A DNA stretch of 34,131 nt, from positions 1-34,131 of the forward strand of contig JANXSR010000286.1 of NCBI GenBank assembly GCA_025352625.1. Direction: 5' to 3'. How positions within the stretch are numbered: position 1 is the first letter of the stretch; every line of letters starts with the position of its first letter. The notes beneath the pieces were generated by a model. It had not been told where the DNA came from, made no database searches, and saw only the letters and a list, made by a program, of their open reading frames with translations. Below are positions 1 through 7,254 of this stretch, piece after piece. The DNA comes from Ferruginibacter sp. (lineage in GTDB: Bacteria > Bacteroidota > Bacteroidia > Chitinophagales > Chitinophagaceae). The position numbers were made by a program, and so were the translations under genes.

Positions 1-1
1 G

Positions 2-535
2 GTAAGTTTTTCAGTAACTCCTTACCATGCTGTTTTTTGTGACGAAGACCTTAAAGGGTATGATACCAATTTAAAAGTAAATCCACCTTTGAGAACAAGA
101 GAAGATTTGGAAGCAGTGAAGCTGTCTATTTTAAATGGTGATGCCGATGCCATTGCAAGCCATCATATTCCTCAAAATTATGACGCCAAAGTGTGTGAGT
201 TTGAATATGCCAAATATGGTATGATTGGCTTAGAAACTTTATTCGGGGTATTGGGTAAACAACTGCCTACAAATTTATCAAATAGCAATAACCCCTGGAC
301 AATCGAAAAATTAATAACACTCTTAAGCGAAGCGCCGAGAAAGATATTTAATTTGTCGTTACCGGAAATAAAAGAAGGTGCAGCAGCAACGCTAACCCTG
401 TTTAATCCTGATACTGAATTTATTTTTGACGAAACAATGATTGCTTCCAAATCGAAGAATACTCCTTTTATTGGAACCCTCTTAAAAGGAAAAGTAATTG
501 GTATTGTTAATGGAACCAACCTACATTTAAATTAA
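2..535 (+). CDS. pyrC: Dihydroorotase-like protein, C-terminal part (5' end outside window)
   Basis: The reading frame is already open at base 2, so only the last ~177 codons are present. The family signature KVNPPLRT lies at the start of the visible part. It is followed by DGDADAIAS-type sequence, the GMIGLET segment and the C-terminal NTPFIGTLLKGKV block typical of class I dihydroorotases. These enzymes close carbamoyl-aspartate to dihydroorotate in pyrimidine synthesis. The segment that is normally (T/S)DHxP, with the catalytic Asp, reads SHHIPQ here, so activity is doubtful. It may be a PyrC'-type non-catalytic partner of aspartate carbamoyltransferase. The zinc-binding HxH motif would lie outside the window and cannot be checked. 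The stop is one base before the next start, suggesting co-transcription. The family is secure, the catalytic status is not. Confidence 0.85.
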   Translation, partial: VSFSVTPYHAVFCDEDLKGYDTNLKVNPPLRTREDLEAVKLSILNGDADAIASHHIPQNYDAKVCEFEYAKYGMIGLETLFGVLGKQLPTNLSNSNNPWTIEKLITLLSEAPRKIFNLSLPEIKEGAAATLTLFNPDTEFIFDETMIASKSKNTPFIGTLLKGKVIGIVNGTNLHLN

Positions 536-536
536 G

Positions 537-1034
537 ATGAAGCAATTTTCACCTACTCAAAAAGGATTGCTTACAGGCATATTGATGATACTTGCTTCGC
601 TCTTTTCTTTATACATTTTAAAGAACCCTGTTGAAAGCTACTTTCAGTTTATAGTGTATACCATATTTTGTGCCGGTGTTTTATGGAGTTTACTAAGCTT
701 TTCAATAACTGCTGTGGATAAAAAAACTTTTTCTTCCTATTTTTCTACTGGTTTTAAAACGTTTGTTGTCATTAGTTTACTAATGGCGGTGTTTGCCTAT
801 ATTTATTTTAGTTTTCATTTAGAGTTTAGGGATAATAAGATTGCTGAAAACAGCAAACTGCTTTTGCTTCAGGGGAATCATTTACCTAAAGAAATTGAAG
901 ACAATGCAGCGCAGCTAAAAAAAATGTTTATGCCAATGATGATATCTGCTGCTATTTTCAGGTATATGATTATTGGTGCACTGATTACTGTGATTGCTGC
1001 TGGTTTTTTGAGTAAGAAAAATACTACTGTTTAA
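537..1034 (+). CDS. DUF4199 family membrane protein
   Basis: This 165-residue protein has four hydrophobic segments (about residues 10-27, 37-57, 73-92 and 136-158). A charged stretch between the last two contains NKIAENSKLL and LPKEIEDNAAQLKKMF. The layout and sequence match the DUF4199 family, common in Bacteroidota inner membranes and of unknown function. The ATG is one base after the pyrC stop, so the two are probably translated from one message. A GT2 glycosyltransferase follows; DUF4199 genes are often found beside such transferases, which suggests a link to cell-envelope glycan synthesis, but that is inference from context. Confidence 0.8.
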   Translation: MKQFSPTQKGLLTGILMILASLFSLYILKNPVESYFQFIVYTIFCAGVLWSLLSFSITAVDKKTFSSYFSTGFKTFVVISLLMAVFAYIYFSFHLEFRDNKIAENSKLLLLQGNHLPKEIEDNAAQLKKMFMPMMISAAIFRYMIIGALITVIAAGFLSKKNTTV

Positions 1035-1164
1035 TTACTGGCTGCTGATTTACGGAGGCTGTTTGTGTTTTATTTTTTGTAGATTATTTATTTCAACTGC
1101 TGTTTACAAAATATATTTCAGTAGCAAATTCGGAGGCGTACCAAAATGCTTAAAAAGTAAAAGA

Positions 1165-1180
1165 GAGTGACACAACGATG
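1165..1180 (+). repeat. Dispersed intergenic motif, copy 1
   Basis: GAGTGACACAAC followed by GATG lies about 90 bp before the GT2 start. It matches copy 2 at 9392-9407 with one difference. It may be part of the GT2 upstream region or a neutral repeat. Confidence 0.5.
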
Positions 1181-1266
1181 ATGACCATAGCTGTGTTTTT
1201 GTTGGTATAAAAAATAAAATTAAGTACTTGCCTTCTGTAGCAATAGAGGCAAAAAAAAATTACCCA

Positions 1267-2214
1267 ATGGATGTATCTGTAATAGTGCCTCTTTTTAATG
1301 AAGAGGAATCATTGCCGGAATTAGCTGACTGGATTGTGAGGGTGATGCATGCCAACAATCTAAGTTACGAAGTGATAATGATAGATGATGGCAGCAATGA
1401 TACTTCTTGGGAAGTGATTGACGCCCTGCATAAAAAAAATGACCAAATACGTGGCATAAAATTTCAACGCAACTATGGTAAAAGTGCTGCATTAAATGAA
1501 GGTTTTAAAGCCGCCCATGGTGATGTGGTAATTACAATGGATGCAGATTTACAGGATAGTCCGGACGAAATTCCGGAACTGCGTGCAATGATTGTTGAAG
1601 GCGGTTATGATATGGTAAGCGGTTGGAAAAAGAAACGCTTTGATAACAAACTTACCAAAAATTTACCCTCCAAATTATTCAATGCTGCGGCCAGCAGATC
1701 GAGTGGTATTAAACTGCATGATTTTAACTGCGGCCTGAAAGCGTATAAAAATAAATTAGTAAAAAGTATAGAAGTGTACGGCGAAATGCACCGGTACATT
1801 CCAGTGTTGGCAAAGTGGGCGGGGTTTAAAAAAATTGGCGAAAAGGTGGTTGAGCACAGGGCAAGAAAATATGGTGTTACAAAGTTTGGCTGGAGCCGTT
1901 TTGTAAATGGCTTTTTAGACCTGGCGACAATCATGTTTATGGGTAAATTTGGGAAAAGGCCCATGCATATTTTTGGCCTTTGGGGAAGCATCGTTTTCTT
2001 TTTAGGTACCTGTATCTGGATCTATTTATTTGCCGCTAAAATTTTCTTTTCGCAATTTAATATGACGGACAGGCCATTATTTTATGTAGGCATCATCTCC
2101 ATTGTTATTGGTACGCAATTATTTTTAGCAGGCTTTTTGGGCGAGCTTATTTCAAGAAACGCTTTAGACAGGAATACTTATTTAATTGAAAGTAAACTTG
2201 GAATTGTGGAATAA
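1267..2214 (+). CDS. Membrane-anchored GT2 glycosyltransferase (DPM synthase / GtrB-like)
   Basis: Residues 1-225 form a GT-A fold domain starting SVIVPLFNEEESLPEL. It has DDGS at 40-43, QRNYGKSAALNEGF at 67-80 and the metal-binding DADLQD at 92-97. Two transmembrane segments follow, near 235-258 and 270-297, the plan of GtrB/ArnC-like enzymes. Such enzymes transfer a sugar from a nucleotide donor to polyprenyl phosphate on the cytoplasmic face. I prefer the ATG at 1267, giving 315 residues, because the fold begins at once there; an in-frame TTG at 1228 would add 13 unlike residues. It opens the glycan cluster. The stop codon TAA touches the left end of the GxxExxY cassette. The exact sugar cannot be told. 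Confidence 0.88.
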   Translation: MDVSVIVPLFNEEESLPELADWIVRVMHANNLSYEVIMIDDGSNDTSWEVIDALHKKNDQIRGIKFQRNYGKSAALNEGFKAAHGDVVITMDADLQDSPDEIPELRAMIVEGGYDMVSGWKKKRFDNKLTKNLPSKLFNAAASRSSGIKLHDFNCGLKAYKNKLVKSIEVYGEMHRYIPVLAKWAGFKKIGEKVVEHRARKYGVTKFGWSRFVNGFLDLATIMFMGKFGKRPMHIFGLWGSIVFFLGTCIWIYLFAAKIFFSQFNMTDRPLFYVGIISIVIGTQLFLAGFLGELISRNALDRNTYLIESKLGIVE

Positions 2215-2227
2215 TAGAAACGCTGAT
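2214..2227 (+). repeat. Left terminal inverted repeat of GxxExxY cassette
   Basis: The 14-bp arm ATAGAAACGCTGAT is perfectly complementary to the arm at 2698-2711. Its first base is the last base of the GT2 stop codon. Confidence 0.75.
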
Positions 2228-2288
2228 TGAACGGATTTGAACAGATAAGTACGGATAAACAAGTCAATCAATCTCTAAATAATTTGCC

Positions 2289-2669
2289 ATGCTGCTTCAT
2301 GCAGATATCACAGATAAAATATTGAGTAGCTTTTATAAAGTTTATAATACTTTAGGATATGGATTTCTGGAAAAAGTGTATGAAAACTCTTTGATGGTTG
2401 AGTTTAATACTTGCGATTTTTTATGCATACAACAGGCTGGAATAAAAGTATATTATGCAGAAAATGAAGTGGGTAATTATTTCGCAGATATTTTAGTTGA
2501 AAATAAGATAATTGTAGAAGTAAAAGCTGGAAAAGGCGAAATTTTAAAAGAACATGAAGTTCAGATATCCAACTAGTTAAAAGCAACAAATTACGAAGTT
2601 GGATTGATACTTCACTTTGGTGAAAAGCCAACTTTTAAAAGAGTTGTGTTTTCAAACGAATATAAATAA
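2289..2669 (+). pseudogene. GxxExxY family protein interrupted by an in-frame TAG
   Basis: The first 95 codons encode a typical GxxExxY protein: YNTLGYGFLEKVYENSL carries the name-giving GFLEKVY, and FADILVENKIIVEVKAG matches the PD-(D/E)XK-like core. The frame is cut by TAG at 2574-2576. It continues without a shift as LKATNYEVGLILHFGEKP and then FKRVVF, ending at TAA 2667-2669. The downstream part is the expected C-terminus of the family, where intact members usually have Tyr (TAC/TAT) at the TAG position (as in INYLKA). A single substitution has therefore probably broken a 126-residue gene. The function of the family is unknown, a nuclease relation having been proposed from fold similarity. 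A sequencing error is an alternative. Confidence 0.85.
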
Positions 2670-2692
2670 TCCCTTAAAATCAGTATCAATCA

Positions 2693-3874
2693 GTGTCATC
2701 AGCGTTTCTATCAAAATCGATCATCATCATCGGCCCGGCATATCCATTACGGGGCGGGCTGGCTTCTTATAACGAACGGCTGGCGAGGGAGTTTATGCAA
2801 CAGGGCCACCAAGTCAGCATCTACACATTCTCGTTACAATATCCCGGCTTTTTATTCCCAGGCACTACGCAGTTTTCTACTGAACCAGCTCCGGCTGATC
2901 TGCAAATTCATGTACGCATCAATTCTATCAATCCATTTAATTGGATAAGTGTTGGGAGGGAATTAAAAAAGCTACGGCCAGATTTGGTTGTGGTTCGTTA
3001 CTGGCTGCCATTTATGGGGCCTTCCCTTGGCAGCATATTAAGAATTGTGAAGCAAAATAAACATACCAGAATTGTTTGCATTGCAGATAATATTATACCG
3101 CATGAAAAACGTGTTGGAGATGCTCCCTTTACAAAATATTTTGTGACGCCCATTGATGCATTTATTACCATGAGTGAAAAAGTATTGGGCGATCTTACTC
3201 AATTTGCACCAGGCAAACCAGCGCAATTTGTCGCACATCCATTGTATGATAATTTTGGAGAAAAGATAAGTAAAGAGGAAGCTAGAAAATACTTAGGAAT
3301 TGCATTAGATGAAAAAATATTATTATTTTTTGGCTTTATAAGAAAATACAAAGGACTTGATATTTTACTAGATGCCATGAAAATATTAAAAGTCAGCAAC
3401 GAAAAATTGAGTCTGACAGATAACTTACCTTCGAGGGCTGACTATAAATTGTTAATCGCCGGCGAATTTTATGAAGATAAAAAAGCCTACGATGAACAAA
3501 TAGAAAGACTCGGTATAAAAAATAGCCTGATATTAAAAACAGCATTTATTGCCGACAGCGAAGTAAAATATTATTTATGTGCTGCCGATGTAGTGGTACA
3601 ACCTTATAGAAGCGCCACACAAAGTGGTGTAACTCCCCTCGCTTACCATTTTGAAAAACCAATGATTGTTACCAATGTTGGAGGATTACCATCGCTTGTA
3701 CCTGATGATAAAGTAGGCTTAATTGCTGAACCAACAGCAGAATCAATCGCAAAAAAAATTCAGGAATTTTTTCAAAAAGGCGCAGCTTATTTTCTACCGC
3801 ATTTAATTGAAGAAAAAAAGAAATATAGCTGGAGTAAAATGGTGCAAACTATTTTTGAAGTGGCAGGGTTATAA
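2693..3874 (+). CDS. GT4-type glycosyltransferase
   Basis: This 393-residue GT-B glycosyltransferase begins SIIIIGPAYPLRGGLASYNERLA, the usual nucleotide-sugar GT4 N-terminus. Its second Rossmann domain has ILLFFGFIRKYKGLDILLDA, LLIAGEFYED, and the donor-binding VVQPYRSATQSGVTPLAYHFEKPMI with the trailing-acid region. It probably adds a sugar to a lipid-linked glycan in the cytoplasm, possibly the heptose made by the downstream genes. No ATG precedes the conserved N-terminus. The only reasonable in-frame start is GTG 2693, which lies within the right end of the GxxExxY cassette, so residues 1-6 are cassette-derived. The native ATG was probably lost on insertion. Family assignment is firm, acceptor and donor unknown. 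Confidence 0.87.
   Translation: MSSAFLSKSIIIIGPAYPLRGGLASYNERLAREFMQQGHQVSIYTFSLQYPGFLFPGTTQFSTEPAPADLQIHVRINSINPFNWISVGRELKKLRPDLVVVRYWLPFMGPSLGSILRIVKQNKHTRIVCIADNIIPHEKRVGDAPFTKYFVTPIDAFITMSEKVLGDLTQFAPGKPAQFVAHPLYDNFGEKISKEEARKYLGIALDEKILLFFGFIRKYKGLDILLDAMKILKVSNEKLSLTDNLPSRADYKLLIAGEFYEDKKAYDEQIERLGIKNSLILKTAFIADSEVKYYLCAADVVVQPYRSATQSGVTPLAYHFEKPMIVTNVGGLPSLVPDDKVGLIAEPTAESIAKKIQEFFQKGAAYFLPHLIEEKKKYSWSKMVQTIFEVAGL
2698..2711 (-). repeat. Right terminal inverted repeat of GxxExxY cassette
   Basis: ATCAGCGTTTCTAT is the exact reverse complement of the arm at 2214-2227. It lies inside the first codons of the downstream glycosyltransferase, so the cassette end is translated if the GTG at 2693 is used. 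Confidence 0.75.
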
Positions 3875-3901
3875 CATCTAATTCAGTAATTTGCAGCAAT
3901 T

Positions 3902-4924
3902 ATGATTTATAGAAGCAAAGCCCCCCTACGCATAGGTTTAGCCGGAGGTGGCACAGATGTTAGCCCCTATAGCGATGAATATGGTGGAGCTATTTTAAAT
4001 GCTACGGTTTCACTTTTTGCCTATGCCAATATTGAACCCCTGGCTGATAATACTATTGTTGTGCAGGCATTGGATAGGAAAGAACAGGAACAGTACGAGT
4101 GGGCCCCTTCTCTACCTATCAATGGAAAACTAGATTTATTAAAAGGAGTATATAACAGAATTCATGCTATGTACGGTTTACCTTCTACAGGATTTCGGTT
4201 GTCTACTTTTGTAGATGCTCCTGCAGGATCTGGTTTGGGTACTTCCTCTACCCTTGTGGTAGCTATATTGGGAGCATTTGTAGAGATGCTGAAATTGCCT
4301 TTGGGTGATTACGATATTGCCCACCTCGCCTATTCCATAGAAAGGGAAGATCTTCAGCTAACCGGTGGAAAACAAGACCAATATGCGGCTACTTTTGGCG
4401 GGGTAAATTTTATGGAATTTTATGGGGGCGATAAGGTAATTGTAAATCCCTTGCGTATTCATCCAGAATATTTACATGAGCTGGGTAATAACCTGGTGCT
4501 TTATTTCACTGCCACTTCAAGAGAAAGTGCACTCATCATCAATGAACAGGTAAAAAATGTAAACAATAAAGATGAGAAAAGCATAGAAGCCATGCACCAG
4601 TTAAAAGAGCAGGCGAGAATGATGAAAGAAGCCTTACTGAAAGGCAGGTTAAACGAATTTGGCGATATACTGGATTTTGGATTTCAACAAAAACGCAAGA
4701 TGGCACATAACATCAGTAACGATAAGATTGAATCTATTTATACCGCTGCAAAAGAAGCAGGTGCTACCGGTGGAAAAATAAGTGGCGCCGGTGGCGGAGG
4801 TTTTATGATATTTTACTGTCCTGATAATACCCGTTATGCTGTAATTGAAACACTAAAGGCTTTTGGCGGTGAAATAAAAAATTATTCTTTCACCAAATAT
4901 GGGTTAACTACCTGGACCATTTAA
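3902..4924 (+). CDS. hddA: D-glycero-alpha-D-manno-heptose 7-phosphate kinase (GHMP kinase)
   Basis: This 340-residue GHMP kinase starts IYRSKAPLRIGLAGGGTDVSPY, the hallmark of the HddA group. The ATP-binding motif PAGSGLGTSST is at 107-117, and the C-terminal motif GGKISGAGGGGF is near 290-301. It should phosphorylate C1 of D-glycero-D-manno-heptose 7-phosphate to give the alpha-1,7-bisphosphate. The product of gmhA is its substrate and gmhB removes the C7 phosphate afterwards; all lie within 4 kb on this strand. The stop is 3 bases from the next start, pointing to an operon. A fucokinase-like role is the main alternative, but the company of gmhA, gmhB and hddC makes the heptose role much more likely. 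Confidence 0.88.
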   Translation: MIYRSKAPLRIGLAGGGTDVSPYSDEYGGAILNATVSLFAYANIEPLADNTIVVQALDRKEQEQYEWAPSLPINGKLDLLKGVYNRIHAMYGLPSTGFRLSTFVDAPAGSGLGTSSTLVVAILGAFVEMLKLPLGDYDIAHLAYSIEREDLQLTGGKQDQYAATFGGVNFMEFYGGDKVIVNPLRIHPEYLHELGNNLVLYFTATSRESALIINEQVKNVNNKDEKSIEAMHQLKEQARMMKEALLKGRLNEFGDILDFGFQQKRKMAHNISNDKIESIYTAAKEAGATGGKISGAGGGGFMIFYCPDNTRYAVIETLKAFGGEIKNYSFTKYGLTTWTI

Positions 4925-4927
4925 CTG

Positions 4928-5650
4928 ATGTGGATCAAATTTTTCGTTATACAGAAAACTAAAGCGCTCTTCAGCCTTTTTAAGTTGCACGTATTGACAG
5001 AACCGTTCACCGGCTTTTTGTTAAACCTTGCCTATTTATCCAAACAATCCAAATGGATCAACCAGCACAAAAACATTGCCTACAATGATTTTTTTAGCGG
5101 CGACCGATCCAGGGATAAAAGATTCGGTTTATACGACTACCTCAATAAAGAATTTATAAAGGATAAACCAATGAATTATTTGGAGTTTGGCGTAGCCAAT
5201 GGTGGTTCATTTTATTGGTGGTTAAAAAATCACATCCATCAACAGTCAACCTTTTCGGGCTTTGATACCTTCTCGGGCTTACCGGAAGATTATGGCCCAT
5301 TTAAAAAAGGTGACATGAGCAACGGTAATGAAGTATTACAAACTGACGATGTAAGAGCTTCTTTTTACCAGGGATTATTTCAGCAAACATTACCGCAATT
5401 TTTGAAGAATTTTAATAATGAAAAGCTTACCGTCATTCACATGGATGCAGACCTTTATTCTTCTACCCTCTTTACGTTAACTTCTTTTGCACCGTATTTA
5501 AAAAAGGGCGATATCATTTTATTTGATGAATTTTGCGTACCGACACATGAATTTTTAGCGGTTAAGAATTTTACTGAATCGTATTATATCAACTTAACTC
5601 CTATTGCAGCTTCAAACAACTTTTTATTTACAGCGCTGCAGGTAAATTAA
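4928..5650 (+). CDS. TylF/MycF-like SAM-dependent methyltransferase
   Basis: This 240-residue protein shows the SAM-binding motif LEFGVANGGSF at 85-95, FSGFDTFSGLPEDYG at 109-123, the metal/substrate segment HMDADLYSST at 171-180 and IILFDEF near 198-203. Those are the marks of the TylF/MycF sugar O-methyltransferase group. In a heptose cluster it may O-methylate a sugar of the surface glycan, capping or decorating it. The first ~55 residues are less conserved. It sits 3 bases after hddA and 6 bases before gmhA, so it is very probably part of the operon. The substrate is inferred only from context. Confidence 0.8.
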   Translation: MWIKFFVIQKTKALFSLFKLHVLTEPFTGFLLNLAYLSKQSKWINQHKNIAYNDFFSGDRSRDKRFGLYDYLNKEFIKDKPMNYLEFGVANGGSFYWWLKNHIHQQSTFSGFDTFSGLPEDYGPFKKGDMSNGNEVLQTDDVRASFYQGLFQQTLPQFLKNFNNEKLTVIHMDADLYSSTLFTLTSFAPYLKKGDIILFDEFCVPTHEFLAVKNFTESYYINLTPIAASNNFLFTALQVN

Positions 5651-5656
5651 AACATT

Positions 5657-6247
5657 ATGTCGCAAAAAATAAAAGATATCATTAGTGCTTCCATTTCGGT
5701 TAAGCAACAGTTGCTTGAAGATGAAAAAATCATCAGCACATTAACAGATTGTGTAACGGTAATTGTAGATGCTTTTACCAAAGGCAATAAAGTATTGTTT
5801 TGTGGCAATGGCGGCAGCGCAGCAGATGCACAGCATTTGGCTGCAGAATTTAGTGGCCGTTTTTACATTGACAGAGATGCGTTGCCAGCAGAAGCATTGC
5901 ATTGCAACACCAGTTATCTAACCGCTGTCGGCAACGATTACAGTTATGATGTTATTTATTCAAGAATTATTAAAGGCATTGGTAATAAGGGCGACATATT
6001 AATTGGCTTAAGCACTTCCGGCAACAGTGCAAATGTTGTAAAAGCTTTTGAAATGGCAAAGCAAAAAGAAATGATCACCATAGGCTTTACTGGTTTTACC
6101 GGCGGTGCAATGAAAGAAATTTCCGATTACTTATTAAATGTTCCATCAACCGATACCCCAAGAATACAGGAGAGCCATATTTTGTTGGGGCATATTATTT
6201 GTGAATTTGTTGAAGCAAGATTGTTTGGTAAATCCCCAGCAATGTAA
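5657..6247 (+). CDS. gmhA: Sedoheptulose 7-phosphate isomerase
   Basis: This 196-residue SIS-domain protein matches GmhA in length and motifs. CGNGGSAADAQHLAAEFSGRF (49-69) contains the His60/Glu64 metal and catalytic pair. The phosphate-binding LSTSGNSANVVKA is near 118-130, and TPRIQESHILLGHIICEFVE near 167-186 supplies Gln171 and His179. It converts sedoheptulose 7-phosphate from the pentose phosphate pathway to D-glycero-D-manno-heptose 7-phosphate, the first committed step to nucleotide-activated heptose. It follows the methyltransferase by 6 bases. A 242-bp spacer then separates it from hddC, so the last two pathway genes may have separate control. Confidence 0.92.
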   Translation: MSQKIKDIISASISVKQQLLEDEKIISTLTDCVTVIVDAFTKGNKVLFCGNGGSAADAQHLAAEFSGRFYIDRDALPAEALHCNTSYLTAVGNDYSYDVIYSRIIKGIGNKGDILIGLSTSGNSANVVKAFEMAKQKEMITIGFTGFTGGAMKEISDYLLNVPSTDTPRIQESHILLGHIICEFVEARLFGKSPAM

Positions 6248-6325
6248 AATAGTATAAGCGGCAGCGATAGCAAAAATTATTGTCCAAACTAAATACACAG
6301 CTTTGGGCATCATGCTTGCGACTTG

Positions 6326-6339
6326 TCCGCCGCGGCGGA
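6326..6339. repeat. GC-rich 14-bp perfect palindrome
   Basis: TCCGCCGCGGCGGA is its own reverse complement and is almost pure G+C in an AT-rich spacer. It could be a protein-binding site or part of a dispersed repeat. No second copy is seen in this window. Confidence 0.5.
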
Positions 6340-6466
6340 TCGCCCTCTTGTACAAAAATAGCCATGAGCATCTTTTTTATGAAGGTGCAAATGGATCAGG
6401 AAATGTAGTATCAATAAAATTAATTTTATAAAACAGAGTTGGCATAAAAAGCCGGGTCGCCAAATA

Positions 6467-6489
6467 ACTCCCCTTTAGGGGGTGGGAGT
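6467..6489 (+). promoter_or_regulatory. Hairpin directly upstream of the hddC start codon
   Basis: ACTCCC at 6467-6472 pairs with GGGAGT at 6484-6489, ending right at the ATG (6490). An alternative inner hairpin, CCCC-TTTA-GGGG, spans 6470-6481. The purine-rich 3' arm is the only Shine-Dalgarno-like sequence before hddC, so folding could limit ribosome access. It may instead be a dispersed repeat with no function. Confidence 0.4.
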
Positions 6490-7254
6490 ATGATTAAAAC
6501 AGCAATAATATTAGCAGGAGGTTTAGGCACCCGTTTACGCAGTGCTGTAGCCGATTTACCAAAATGTATGGCACCAGTTGATGGAATACCATTCATAAGT
6601 TTTGTAATTGCCTATTTAAAAAAAGAAGGAATAGAAAACTTTATTTTTTCGCTGGGCTATAATAGTGAAGCCATCATCACCTATGCAAATGCTAATTATA
6701 AAGAGCTGCACAAAAAATATGTAATTGAACCTACACAGTTGGGTACTGGTGGTGCCATTAAATTGGCTTGTAAAGAAACTGATGAAAAAAATGTAATTGT
6801 TGTAAATGGCGACACCCTGTTTTCTGCTAACCTAAAAAATCTATCCCTGCTTCATAAAATAAACAATGCTGATTGCACCATCGCTTTAAAAGCAATGAAA
6901 GATTTTGACAGATACGGAGCAGTTGAATTAAATGACGACAACACTATTAGAGCGTTTAATGAAAAACAATTTTGTGTAAATGGAACTATCAATGGTGGTA
7001 TATATGCATTGTCAGTAGCAGATATATTAACCGATAATTACCCTGAAGCTTTTTCGTTTGAAAAAGAATACCTCGAAAAAAATACAGGTATTAAAAAATT
7101 ATACGGCGTTGTTAACAATGGATACTTTATTGATATCGGAATACCGGAAGATTACCTTCGTTTTCAGAACGATTACAGGCATACGATTGCAAAAAATATA
7201 AGTAAAGGAAAAACGATAACCGCTGAAGAATTTCTTAAAGAATTACCCGTATGA
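6490..7254 (+). CDS. hddC: D-glycero-alpha-D-manno-heptose 1-phosphate guanylyltransferase
   Basis: This 254-residue nucleotidyltransferase starts with the signature LAGGLGTRLR (8-17) and PKCMAPV with Lys25. It has NGDTLF (106-111) with the metal-binding Asp and NGGIYALS further on. It should join GTP and heptose 1-phosphate into GDP-D-glycero-alpha-D-manno-heptose, the donor for glycosyltransferases. The sequence resembles HddC more than glucose-1-P thymidylyltransferases, and the neighbours hddA, gmhA and gmhB agree. Nucleotide specificity (GTP) is inferred from the pathway. The end overlaps gmhB by 4 bases (ATGA), giving translational coupling. Confidence 0.87.
   Translation: MIKTAIILAGGLGTRLRSAVADLPKCMAPVDGIPFISFVIAYLKKEGIENFIFSLGYNSEAIITYANANYKELHKKYVIEPTQLGTGGAIKLACKETDEKNVIVVNGDTLFSANLKNLSLLHKINNADCTIALKAMKDFDRYGAVELNDDNTIRAFNEKQFCVNGTINGGIYALSVADILTDNYPEAFSFEKEYLEKNTGIKKLYGVVNNGYFIDIGIPEDYLRFQNDYRHTIAKNISKGKTITAEEFLKELPV

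Larger units (their letters stand above)
2214..2711. mobile_element. Candidate GxxExxY cassette with 14-bp terminal inverted repeats
   Basis: ATAGAAACGCTGAT at 2214-2227 is the exact reverse complement of ATCAGCGTTTCTAT at 2698-2711. If the element is bounded by TA at each end, a TA target duplication is possible. Just inside each end lie degenerate repeats about 10 bp long: on the left ATTGAACGG, ATTTGAACAG, ATAAGTACGG; on the right, read inward, GATGACACT, GATTGATACT, GATTTTAAGG. The only gene inside is the GxxExxY pseudogene. No transposase is present, so any movement would need one in trans or a role for the GxxExxY protein. The unit splits two same-strand glycosyltransferase genes. The repeats are seen directly; mobility is inferred. 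Confidence 0.6.
6248..6489. other. Intergenic spacer gmhA-hddC with two palindromic features
   Basis: No convincing gene is present. The spacer contains a GC-rich perfect palindrome at 6326-6339 and a hairpin abutting the hddC start. A hydrophobic antisense frame overlaps the gmhA 3' end but has no family support. Confidence 0.6.

Noticed and set aside
6146..6355. Minus-strand 69-codon frame over the gmhA end with a hydrophobic stretch
   Set aside because: Half of it is antisense to conserved gmhA codons and the start lies in the GC palindrome; no family resemblance, so it is likely a shadow.
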